A DNA stretch of 6,933 nucleotides from an uncultured Flammeovirgaceae bacterium (GTDB taxonomy: Bacteria > Bacteroidota > Bacteroidia > Cytophagales > Cyclobacteriaceae). Numbering within the stretch: position 1 is the stretch's first letter; every line of letters begins with the position of its first letter. Both the position numbers and the translations under genes were made by a program. Shown here in pieces: positions 1-6,121 of this stretch. Under the pieces are notes generated by a model. The model saw only the letters and a program-made list of their open reading frames with translations. It was not told the DNA's origin and did no database searches. The stretch is taken from positions 1-6,933 of the forward strand of contig CAMLLI010000222.1 of NCBI GenBank assembly GCA_946480685.1, written 5' to 3'.

Positions 1-205
1 GGTAAAAATTCTTCTTTGATACAGTAAGTCCCTCGCGTGCAGATTGTATTGACTTATCCGTTTCGTTAGACTTCAACAACGTTGCCGCGCGTGCTATAAA
101 TTCGTTTGCCTTAATGGTATCAACCGGCTGATGCTCCTGCGCATAGCTGCTGAGGGAAATGCTCAGCACAAGACAGACTAACATGGTTCGTATTACTTTA
201 CTCAT
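1..205 (-). CDS. Exported protein, N-terminal part only; probable TPR-type regulator
   Basis: Reading leftward from the ATG at 205, the frame stays open for 68 codons to the window edge, so only the N-terminus is visible. Residues 1-23 form a clear Sec signal peptide: basic start (MSKVIRT), hydrophobic core, then a likely cleavage site at SYA-Q. The mature part runs on as an amphipathic helical stretch rich in Ala, Leu, Lys and Glu (for example ARAATLLKSNETDKSIQSAR). This resembles the first TPR helices found in Bacteroidota proteins where periplasmic TPRs precede a histidine kinase, HTH or cyclase domain. The gene starts 18 bp after the stop of the TonB-dependent receptor on the same strand, so it is probably the third gene of that operon. 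Signal peptide and start: good confidence. The TPR assignment is inference, and what follows the TPRs cannot be seen. Confidence 0.72.
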   Translation of the reverse strand, partial: MSKVIRTMLVCLVLSISLSSYAQEHQPVDTIKANEFIARAATLLKSNETDKSIQSAREGLTVSKKNFY

Positions 206-223
206 CGTTCTATGCTTCTGCCG

Positions 224-2320
224 TTAAAAATTAAGATTTACACCTACGAGGTATAGTGCCTGCACATTGTCTGCGAAAATATATTCCCTATCACTGCTGT
301 TCAGAAAATTACGGGCGTTGACAAATACCAGGTTTTCCTGCCAGAATTTATAGGACACCTTTACATTCGGAATAACGCGTGACGGCAGTGATTCGCCTCC
401 ATGCGTAGAGGTATACATAACATGATTGCCATACGCATACACACTCGCAGACACGGTGAGTTTTTCTACCAGTGTTCTGAATGTGCCGGTAGCCCCTACC
501 AGGTATCGCGGTGTATATACCTGATTGCTGCCGGCCGAATCGTATGTATTGCTGGTATGCTGAAAGGTACCAAAGGCGCGCAACTTTAACTTCCCGGAAA
601 GGCTCGCGGTAACAGATGCATTGATTCCATTTCGTTGCAGATTGGTTGTCGTGTTGACACGCTCAAGCTGCATCGCCCCGTCTGCATTCATCGATGATTC
701 CTGGCGAACAAGATTTTTATCGGTGATTCTGAAATAGTCTACGCTTACCAGAATTTTATCGGTGGCCTGTATGCGTGTACCTGCTTCTATATTCCGGGCT
801 GTAGCCATGCTAAGGGATGGATTTACAACATTGCGTACGGTTATGCCTTGTTGTGTAGTATACGTGCTTTCATCAAACGCATCACGTATAGTATTGCCTG
901 TATATCCCTGCGAATATGCTACACGCACCAGTACGCGAGCGATCGGTGTATACCCCACGCCAGCCTGATAACTCATCATCGACTGGTCATTGAAGTTGAA
1001 GAAGTCTTTGCGGATACCTCCGTCCAGTGTCAGTTTATCTTCCAACAGGTTTGCTCCTGCTTTCAGGAAGAAACCGTAGTTAGCCAGGTCTCTGTTACCA
1101 TTGATAATTGCCGGATACTGGCTATCGGTTGAACGATATGCGCCATCATCCAGTGCGCCTTGCTGATAACTTGCACCCGGCATAATACGAATACCTTTCA
1201 CATTAAAAGTATAGTATATACGCGCATTGATCCGGGTTACGTCAAATTTATAGCCGGGATAACCCACAGCCATATTCTGATCGCCAAAAACATACGAGGC
1301 CTGCACACCGAGATTATATACCCGTGCATTGAGATTGGCAAAATTTAATGTCGATGATCTTTGTGTTAATGCGAGCTCTTCAAAACCGCCATATATAGTT
1401 TGTGCTTTCGAATTCTGATGTGCGAGTGACAGATTTACTTCTGCATTTTCACTGGGCACGTAGCGCATGGATGCGCTCATGCCGTAATCCTGCCGTGCAA
1501 GACTTCCGTAAAGATTTGTCTGCGCAGCTGATGATTGATAGAACAGAAGTGAATCACCAGGAATATAGCGTCTCTGGCTGAACACATAATAGGGGTCATC
1601 GAAACGTCTCGTATTATTATAGTTGCCGGATATACGTACCAGAAATTTATCACGTACACCAAAACCAACGGATGCCTGGCTGATGGCTGTCTTGGCAGCT
1701 CCCGGAGCAAAACTATATTGCGATGTACCTTGTGCACTAACCTTGTTCCCTTCCTGTGCCCTTGTTAGTATATTGATAACTCCGGCAGCCGCATCGCGAC
1801 CAAAAAGTACGTTTGAAGGACTGCGCACAATTTCGATACGCTCTACATCGCCCAGGTTTACCGGCAATGTTTCCCACAGTATGCCCCCATCAAAGTAGTT
1901 GTTAACCGGCATGTTGTCGATCATTACCAATATCATCTTGCTTCGGGCATCGCTTAGTGTACTTCCCTGCGGCACGGCTTCATTACCGTACATATATACT
2001 TCGTACAAACCGTTTACGCTTTGCTGTACAAATAACCCCGGGGCCAAGCGCAGTGCTTCCGGAATTGTTAGCGCTCCGGCATTTTCAATTTCTTCGCGGG
2101 TTAGTACGGTAGCCGAATACGGAGTCTTGTTTACATCTTCTTCCTTACCGGAAGCTCCCTGTATTTTTACGGTGGCATCACCTTCGTATTTCAGGTTTAG
2201 TATATCCTGATCGACCGTGAATTTATAGAGCGAACCGGATGCATCTTTATCATCTGCAGTCTGAGCAGACACTGCACAGAAAATCAACAGAAAGCCGATT
2301 AGTAAATAGGTAATACGCAT
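224..2320 (-). CDS. TonB-dependent outer-membrane receptor
   Basis: A 698-residue outer-membrane receptor that would import a ligand using energy from TonB-ExbB-ExbD; the ligand is unknown. Residues 1-20 are a signal peptide ending VSAQ. Residues about 60-80 (EEDVNKTPYSATVLTREEIE) lead into the plug domain, which has the typical EALRLAPGL and RIEIVRSPSNVLFGRDAAAG motifs (about 160-180) before VINILTRA. From about 190 to the end it is a beta-barrel with alternating aromatic strands, ending in the terminal Phe (VGVNLNF) expected of a BAM-assembled protein. Length fits a complete TBDR. There is no N-terminal carboxypeptidase-regulatory-like domain and no SusD partner, so it is not a SusC-type transporter. 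It lies 15 bp after a lipoprotein gene and 18 bp before an exported, probably TPR-bearing protein, which suggests one transcription unit. Family assignment is firm; substrate (siderophore, vitamin, metal, other) cannot be told. Confidence 0.95.
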   Translation of the reverse strand: MRITYLLIGFLLIFCAVSAQTADDKDASGSLYKFTVDQDILNLKYEGDATVKIQGASGKEEDVNKTPYSATVLTREEIENAGALTIPEALRLAPGLFVQQSVNGLYEVYMYGNEAVPQGSTLSDARSKMILVMIDNMPVNNYFDGGILWETLPVNLGDVERIEIVRSPSNVLFGRDAAAGVINILTRAQEGNKVSAQGTSQYSFAPGAAKTAISQASVGFGVRDKFLVRISGNYNNTRRFDDPYYVFSQRRYIPGDSLLFYQSSAAQTNLYGSLARQDYGMSASMRYVPSENAEVNLSLAHQNSKAQTIYGGFEELALTQRSSTLNFANLNARVYNLGVQASYVFGDQNMAVGYPGYKFDVTRINARIYYTFNVKGIRIMPGASYQQGALDDGAYRSTDSQYPAIINGNRDLANYGFFLKAGANLLEDKLTLDGGIRKDFFNFNDQSMMSYQAGVGYTPIARVLVRVAYSQGYTGNTIRDAFDESTYTTQQGITVRNVVNPSLSMATARNIEAGTRIQATDKILVSVDYFRITDKNLVRQESSMNADGAMQLERVNTTTNLQRNGINASVTASLSGKLKLRAFGTFQHTSNTYDSAGSNQVYTPRYLVGATGTFRTLVEKLTVSASVYAYGNHVMYTSTHGGESLPSRVIPNVKVSYKFWQENLVFVNARNFLNSSDREYIFADNVQALYLVGVNLNF

Positions 2321-2335
2321 ATATACTTTCTGTTT

Positions 2336-3682
2336 TTAGAAATCACATCCTGTAAATTCATAGGTAAGTTTATAGTAGCCTTTCCTTGCCACTGCCACAT
2401 CGCAACTGTTTGGTTCGTAGACAAAAACTTCCTCTTCTTCACCAAAGTCCGGATTGAAAGCTCCATGCGCGTAAATAGCGTTATTAATTCTGTTGTATGG
2501 CCGCAGGTCGAAACCAGAAAAAGCATCCGCTATAAAAGGCCGCAGGGTTTCCTGAATTAACATCTTCGGGTTAAATGTATATTCATACCGGAACTCACCG
2601 GTTTGATCGCCATTTTCATCGGTAATCGTTAGCACGTTACCATATTTATCGATCGTATAGTCCTGGTGCAAAAGCAGGTTTGTTCGCTCGAGATCACCAT
2701 AGGCTCTTAACCCTATCAGCTGCCCCGATTCATTATAGAGATAGTCCTTCAGCGATGCAAGTTGATCATCCTCGTTATAGGTATACAACGATGTCCATTG
2801 GCCCGCGGCACTATATTCATATACATTCTTCTGGAATACAGCCCCTCCATACCATGCATTTACCGAATCAACTTTACCATCAGCCCGGTATGCAACTACC
2901 CATGTGGTTTCCTCGCCAAAGTAGCTGGTTTTGATTGTTGTTAGTCTATCATTAGCATCGTATGCAAATTCATTCCAGAATTGGTCAAAGAATGTAAGTT
3001 TCGAAAGCTTACAGGTTGGCGAAATGCAGGGCTTCACCTCAATTACATTGGAGTAACCTGATGTTTTCTCCAGGCGTTTCGCTTTCACACGATAGTAGTG
3101 TGTATTCCGATAGTCAAGACCTTCCACATCGAGTGAAGTACCTACTACTTCAACACCATTGTAGTTAGTAAGTATAGTACTGAAGTCAGGATCAGTTGCT
3201 ACTTCAATAAGATAACTTGCAGCATCGTCAACGGCTGTCCAGTTAGCAGTGAAGGAAAATACTTTAACATGCGTAGCCGGTATAGCAATCGGTGATGTTA
3301 ATGCAGCTGTAGCTACTTGTATTGTATTTGAATTACCGGAAAATGTATTGTCTCGCTGAGCGCGAACGCGGTAGTAATAGGTTACTTCAGCTGCAAGACC
3401 TGTTACCTGTAACGTAACCCCTGATATTTCGTGTGATTGATAGTTTGGAACCATGCTGGAGAATTGTGGATCTGTAGCAACATCTACTACATATACCGAA
3501 CTGCCGAGTACCGGTTTCCACGTGGCAACAAAACTGGTAGACTGCACGTCTAATGCATCCAGTGCTATAGGAACAGGTTTGATGAAGTTGGTTTCCTGCA
3601 ATTCGCAGCCTGCTACCAAAACATACACCAGGGGCATGATGATATAGCGGCAAAATCTGAAAACAGATATGTTTTTATTCAT
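2336..3682 (-). CDS. Lipoprotein with two fibronectin III domains and YD-like C-terminal repeats
   Basis: A 448-residue exported lipoprotein. I chose the ATG at 3682 because it begins a signal peptide (MNKNISVFRFCRY, then a hydrophobic core) ending in the lipobox LVAGC (lipid Cys26), and AGGAG lies 12 nt upstream. The frame opens 20 codons earlier, but that would bury the signal peptide. Two fibronectin III-like domains follow, at about 37-126 and 131-218. They are recent-looking duplicates: VATDPQFSSMVPNY matches VATDPDFSTILTNY, and both end in YYRV then SN-I-V. Residues about 225-375 carry loose YD/RHS-like beta repeats (FAYDANDRLTTI, YEYSAAGQWTSL, YLYNESGQLIGL, YTIDKYGNVLTI), followed by a unique acidic C-terminus. 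As the first gene ahead of the TonB-dependent receptor it is probably a surface or periplasm-facing partner that binds a ligand. That role is inferred from order only; the domains are seen directly. Confidence 0.88.
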   Translation of the reverse strand: MNKNISVFRFCRYIIMPLVYVLVAGCELQETNFIKPVPIALDALDVQSTSFVATWKPVLGSSVYVVDVATDPQFSSMVPNYQSHEISGVTLQVTGLAAEVTYYYRVRAQRDNTFSGNSNTIQVATAALTSPIAIPATHVKVFSFTANWTAVDDAASYLIEVATDPDFSTILTNYNGVEVVGTSLDVEGLDYRNTHYYRVKAKRLEKTSGYSNVIEVKPCISPTCKLSKLTFFDQFWNEFAYDANDRLTTIKTSYFGEETTWVVAYRADGKVDSVNAWYGGAVFQKNVYEYSAAGQWTSLYTYNEDDQLASLKDYLYNESGQLIGLRAYGDLERTNLLLHQDYTIDKYGNVLTITDENGDQTGEFRYEYTFNPKMLIQETLRPFIADAFSGFDLRPYNRINNAIYAHGAFNPDFGEEEEVFVYEPNSCDVAVARKGYYKLTYEFTGCDF

Positions 3683-3694
3683 GGGGTAATCACT

Positions 3695-3699
3695 CTCCT
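3695..3699 (-). promoter_or_regulatory. Shine-Dalgarno AGGAG of the lipoprotein gene
   Basis: On the minus strand AGGAG (within AGGAGAG, 3693-3699) lies 12 nt before the ATG at 3682. It is a fairly strong site for a Bacteroidota gene and supports that start over the upstream in-frame ATG at 3742. Confidence 0.5.
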
Positions 3700-3779
3700 G
3701 CTTATCGTTGATCTTATACCTTAAATCGTAAAGAACTTTCAATCGCTGACTGTGCTAACGAACAAAATGAAGGGGTTGC

Positions 3780-3811
3780 CAAAGTATACATTTAGCAGCA
3801 CCACATAGCAA
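3780..3811 (-). promoter_or_regulatory. Candidate leftward promoter of the lipoprotein-receptor operon
   Basis: On the minus strand TTGC (3808-3811) is followed after 19 nt by TATACTTTG (3780-3788). This resembles the Bacteroidota -33/-7 arrangement, although the -7 box has one base more than TAnnTTTG between TA and TTTG. It would give a leader of about 90 nt. A second choice is the exact TAnnTTTG match TAATTTTG (3825-3832, minus strand), but it lacks a good -33 box. Only one is likely real, and neither is certain. Confidence 0.33.
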
Positions 3812-3860
3812 GTCTTTTCGGCGTCAAAATTACAAAGGCTTTAATAATGAGGCCTCTAAA

Positions 3861-3908
3861 AAGATTACACATGGTAGCCTCCGTAAGATTACAGAGGTAT
3901 ACTTCCGT
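3861..3908. repeat. Imperfect 24-bp tandem repeat, two copies
   Basis: Units 3861-3884 and 3885-3908 each begin AAGATTACA and end TCCGT, and agree at 17 of 24 positions by my count. The start of a third unit (AA, then divergence) follows at 3909. The repeat places TTAC and GTAA at regular positions (TTAC 3865, GTAA 3883, TTAC 3889, GTAA 3907), giving two TTAC-N14-GTAA pairs 24 bp apart. It lies roughly 40-130 bp upstream of the possible ATG starts of the NUMOD4 gene. Iterated half-sites at a fixed spacing suggest a protein-binding array; no binding protein is known. Confidence 0.6.
3878..3897. promoter_or_regulatory. Operator-like 20-bp dyad spanning the repeat junction
   Basis: The sequence reads CCTC-c-GTAA-ga-TTAC-a-GAGG: 8 of 10 base pairs of the dyad match, with only the c/a position and the centre not matching. 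Size and symmetry fit a dimeric DNA-binding protein. It lies in the divergent region between the lipoprotein operon and the NUMOD4 gene and could control either. The symmetry is seen directly; the regulatory role is inference. Confidence 0.4.
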
Positions 3909-3994
3909 AATGGTTGCGCCACGATCAGATTGTTACTAACATTACAGGTATGAAGCGAGTGAAGTACCCCTATCTGAATAAAGAACTCAAGAGT

Positions 3995-4618
3995 ATGAAA
4001 GGTGAACGATGGCGTGATATACCCGGATTTGAAGGTCTTTATAAAGCTTCGAACCTGGGACGGGTGAAATCACTTGATAGAACTATACCCCATCCGCGAT
4101 TAAAAGAACAATTTGTTGCCGGCAGAATTCTGAGTCAGTCTGTAGCGCAGAACCGAAATATAAAAACAGGTGAGCCGATGATCGATCTGCGCGTATCGTT
4201 ATCACACGAAGGGCGGCAATATTATTTTAACACAAGGCGAGTTATCTATAGCGCTTTTGTTGAAGATATAGATTATGAGAAGGACGGTATGTATGTAATC
4301 AATAAAGATGGCGATGGTTATAACAACACCGTGAAGAACCTGAAGCTGGTAACAAAAAGTGAAAAAAGTCTGCGCGTGTTCAAGCGCGATCGCGTTGATT
4401 CATATTTAAAAATTGCTGATCGCTCGCAATGGACAAGTTTCGGAGGGCACAGCAGACGCAAGCCTGTTAAACAATATACCCGAAAAGGAAAACTAGTGGC
4501 ACGTTACGAAAGCATCAGTGAGGCTTCGCGAAAAACCGGTTGTGGTGAAAAAGAAATTATACTGGTGGCACGCGGCATTCACCATCACACCAAAGGATTC
4601 AAATGGAAGTATGCGTGA
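3995..4618 (+). CDS. NUMOD4 / HNH-like / NUMOD1 protein lacking the usual catalytic His
   Basis: A 207-residue protein with the layout of an HNH homing endonuclease. Residues about 6-53 are a NUMOD4 motif (WRDIPGFEGLYKASNLGRVKSL, split here as WRDIPGFEGLY and KASNLGRVKSL). Residues 80-123 fit the HNH core (RRVIYSAFVED, then VINKDGDGYNN, NTVKNLKLVT). Residues about 156-207 are a NUMOD1-like DNA-binding module (KPVKQYTRKGKLVARYESI, EASRKTG, GFKWKYA). Family members usually read NHxDG, but here the His position is Asn103 (INKDG), so nuclease activity is doubtful. The frame is also open from a TTG at 3914 and an ATG at 3950. I prefer 3995 because the conserved domain begins at residue 6; none of the starts has a strong ribosome site. 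No intron, intein or mobile-element borders are seen around it. It is convergent with the CBS-PAS gene, 5 bp apart. It could be a residual mobile gene or a repurposed DNA-binding regulator. Confidence 0.85.
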   Translation: MKGERWRDIPGFEGLYKASNLGRVKSLDRTIPHPRLKEQFVAGRILSQSVAQNRNIKTGEPMIDLRVSLSHEGRQYYFNTRRVIYSAFVEDIDYEKDGMYVINKDGDGYNNTVKNLKLVTKSEKSLRVFKRDRVDSYLKIADRSQWTSFGGHSRRKPVKQYTRKGKLVARYESISEASRKTGCGEKEIILVARGIHHHTKGFKWKYA

Positions 4619-4623
4619 GTAAT

Positions 4624-5634
4624 TTAAATAGAGTTGGCGCGAATAACCGTGTCGCGAATAACATCATCGAGTTTAAGGGCTGTATCTTCCAGCATTGCTA
4701 CGATCTTCCGGTTATCATCCGAGAGTGATGACTTCTCCAGTATATTCAGTAGTCCTAATATAGTAGCAACCGGTTGCCGGGTTTGGTGCGATTGCATCCA
4801 CGAGATCTGCTGCAATATCTCGGTCTGCATTTCAATTTGTATTTCGTGTCGTTTGCGTTCTGTTATATCGACAATGCGAAGTGCTACACCGATCAGTACG
4901 CCATTATCATATATAGGAGTATATTCCGATCGTATCCATGACGACATCATGCTGGGATAGTATATTTCGCGCTCGCTGACAACGGTCTGCTTCGTGTTGA
5001 TCGCTTTGTTATAGTTTTCATGAAACGTAAGCAATGCCATTTCATCAACCCCCGATTCCGTATACGCCAATATACTATCGCCCAGTTTCAACTCACGTCC
5101 ATGCAGGCTCAGGCTTCCCTCCTGCGCTTTCTTGTTGAAGAAAATAATTCTGTACTGCGGATCTACCAGGATTATATATGATTGTGTGCTATCAAATATA
5201 GCCTGCAATACCTGGCGCGATTGTTCGAGCCGCGTGTGCATCGCTTTCATTTCGTGCATATACTCTGTTACTTCCCGCTCAAGCTCTTTGCGTTTAGTGC
5301 GTACAAATTCGAGCAGATCGTTTTTAAACACGAGTCCTTCGAACTGCCCACCCTGGTATACCGATAACACTTCCTCCTGCTCTGCTTGCATAATCTGCAA
5401 CGCTTCGTCTACACTACAGGGCAATGAAACGGATGGCTTCTCCGACAGGCAGTCGATTACAAGATTTCGTGGACGTTGTAAAATATCAAGGGGTGTAAGA
5501 ATACCGAGATAGTGATGCATTTCGTCCTGCACAACCAATACAGTTTGTTGTAGAAGGAGATCCTTTATTGCTATGACATGCTCATAAGCTCCGATCGTTT
5601 GAAAGTCTCGTCTGACAAAGAAAGAAATGTTCAT
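4624..5634 (-). CDS. CBS-CBS-PAS signalling protein with orphan DHp (no ATPase domain)
   Basis: A 336-residue cytoplasmic protein without signal peptide or membrane helices. Residues 1-55 and 58-112 resemble a CBS pair, which in other proteins binds adenosyl ligands (HYLGILTPLDIL, then VDEALQIMQ and FEGLVFKNDLLEFV). A charged coiled coil (about 113-143) leads to a PAS domain (about 143-259) ending VDITERKR. Residues 265-333 are a DHp-like helix pair with SHQTRQPVA, His283 being the expected phospho-acceptor. The chain then stops at RANSI with no HATPase_c domain. Bacteroidota have related PAS proteins ending this way, so I do not read it as a frameshift; the sequence downstream carries no N, G1 or G2 box. 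Its ATG overlaps the stop of the 84-residue gene (ATGA), so translation is likely coupled. It may act as a phospho-acceptor for another kinase or as a dimer-forming ligand sensor; the partner is unknown. Confidence 0.85.
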   Translation of the reverse strand: MNISFFVRRDFQTIGAYEHVIAIKDLLLQQTVLVVQDEMHHYLGILTPLDILQRPRNLVIDCLSEKPSVSLPCSVDEALQIMQAEQEEVLSVYQGGQFEGLVFKNDLLEFVRTKRKELEREVTEYMHEMKAMHTRLEQSRQVLQAIFDSTQSYIILVDPQYRIIFFNKKAQEGSLSLHGRELKLGDSILAYTESGVDEMALLTFHENYNKAINTKQTVVSEREIYYPSMMSSWIRSEYTPIYDNGVLIGVALRIVDITERKRHEIQIEMQTEILQQISWMQSHQTRQPVATILGLLNILEKSSLSDDNRKIVAMLEDTALKLDDVIRDTVIRANSI

Positions 5635-5885
5635 CCGAGTTTCTGTTCAATGTTGCTATAGGAGGTGACGCTGAAGTTTACGTTGATAAGTTCACGATCG
5701 GACACATCGAACAGTATACTATCATTGTGATGGTCTTTTCTTTTATAACCTGCAGTAGTGAGCTGTACAACAGACAAGAGTATATCTGTTTTTTCTCCGG
5801 GGATAGAAACATCCCGGAAAAGAAGCGACTCAATTTTTTCGAATGAACGATTGACAGAGTATTGAAGCTCGTTGCCTTTACTCAT
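5631..5885 (-). CDS. Unrecognised 84-residue protein, coupled to the CBS-PAS gene
   Basis: I do not recognise this protein. It starts MSKGNELQYSVNRSFEKIES and is soluble, with no signal peptide, membrane helix, Cys or metal motif. The first 20 or so residues look helical. The rest looks like beta strands (TDILLSVVQL, DSILFDV, LINVNFSV) around a polar KRKDHHND loop, suggesting one small alpha/beta domain. Evidence that it is real: a good -7 box just upstream (5912-5919), coding-like composition, and the ATGA overlap with the next gene, in which its TGA shares bases with that gene's ATG. As the first gene of a two-gene unit it probably works with the CBS-PAS protein, perhaps as ligand, partner or output domain. 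This is inference from arrangement. A spurious frame is possible but unlikely. Confidence 0.7.
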   Translation of the reverse strand: MSKGNELQYSVNRSFEKIESLLFRDVSIPGEKTDILLSVVQLTTAGYKRKDHHNDSILFDVSDRELINVNFSVTSYSNIEQKLG

Positions 5886-5911
5886 CTGCTTAAAGCGTAT
5901 AGACCAGGCTG

Positions 5912-5919
5912 CAAATATA
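5912..5919 (-). promoter_or_regulatory. Candidate -7 box for the small protein/CBS-PAS unit
   Basis: The minus strand reads TATATTTG, an exact match to the Bacteroidota TAnnTTTG box, about 27 bp before the ATG at 5885. That leaves a leader of roughly 20 nt. I find no clear TTTG/TTGC -33 box at the expected distance (around 5938-5943), where GTTATTAGATTAC stands instead, so the promoter may be weak or need an activator. Confidence 0.42.
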
Positions 5920-5950
5920 CACCTATAAAAAGTAATCTAATAACCCATTG

Positions 5951-5978
5951 GCAGGTAGTATCCTCCGTTACGACCTGC
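5951..5978. repeat. Inverted repeat GCAGGT...ACCTGC with shared CCTCCGT motif in its loop
   Basis: GCAGGT (5951-5956) pairs with ACCTGC (5973-5978). After one A/G mismatch GTA (5958-5960) pairs with TAC (5969-5971), giving a 6+3 bp stem with an 8-nt loop (TCCTCCGT). It lies 32-60 bp upstream of the leftward -7 box. No T-run follows closely on either strand, so a terminator is unlikely; an operator or RNA hairpin fits better. GGTAG-tat-CCTCCGTTA inside it resembles sites at 3873-3886 and 3896-3910. Confidence 0.5.
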
Positions 5979-6019
5979 TGAGAACGTTTACAACATGTAC
6001 GCTATATACTGGTTTCCAT

Positions 6020-6063
6020 GTATAGTAGCACGACCGTGGACCGTGTAGTTTTTCATGCTATAC
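6020..6063. repeat. Inverted repeat GTATAG...CTATAC enclosing a tandem 7-mer
   Basis: GTATAG (6020-6025) and CTATAC (6058-6063) are the outer arms, and CACG (6029-6032) and CGTG (6042-6045) form inner arms. Between them GACCGTG is repeated exactly in tandem (6032-6038 and 6039-6045). The arms are not equally spaced, so any hairpin has a large bulge on the right side. Function unknown. Confidence 0.4.
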
Positions 6064-6121
6064 GCAACCTGCTGCATGTCAGTACACTTCATGATATACT
6101 ACAAATGCACTAGATTTTTTA

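Larger units (their letters stand above)
3683..3994. other. Divergent intergenic region between lipoprotein and NUMOD4 genes
   Basis: About 312 bp with no convincing gene when the starts at 3682 (leftward) and 3995 (rightward) are used. It holds candidate leftward promoter boxes (about 3780-3832), an 8-bp perfect palindrome GAGGCCTC (3849-3856), and a cluster of TTAC/GTAA half-sites in an imperfect tandem repeat (3861-3910). I found no TAnnTTTG box for the rightward gene. The right end (3914-3994) is open in frame with the NUMOD4 gene and may be partly coding if an earlier start is used. Confidence 0.5.

Noticed and set aside
401..2210. Several 60-100 codon frames on the plus strand within 401-2210.
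   Set aside because: They lie opposite the TonB receptor gene, show no protein family features or ribosome sites, and are shadows of its codon pattern.
224..3682. SusC/SusD-type glycan utilisation pair.
   Set aside because: The receptor lacks the N-terminal carboxypeptidase-regulatory-like domain and SusC length, the lipoprotein is not SusD, and no carbohydrate enzymes are present.
3683..3742. N-terminal extension of the lipoprotein gene to an ATG at 3742.
   Set aside because: It would place 20 polar residues before the signal peptide and lipobox; the ATG at 3682 has AGGAG upstream and a normal signal peptide.
3995..4618. Active mobile element or intron carrying a homing endonuclease.
   Set aside because: No interrupted host gene, intron core, terminal repeats or target duplication is visible around the gene.
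4500..4640. Missing ATPase domain of the CBS-PAS protein explained by a local frameshift.
   Set aside because: The sequence beyond the stop is the NUMOD4 gene on the other strand; its leftward frames show no ATPase motifs, and DHp-ending PAS proteins occur in this phylum.
4638..4662. Direct repeat CGCGAATAAC (4638-4647, 4653-4662).
   Set aside because: Explained by the repeated residues VIR-D/VIR-A at the end of the CBS-PAS protein, using the same codons.
5927..5978. Intrinsic terminator for leftward transcription (hairpin 5951-5978 then T5 at 5927-5931).
   Set aside because: The T-run lies about 20 nt beyond the stem, too far for an intrinsic terminator, and it overlaps the promoter area of the next gene.
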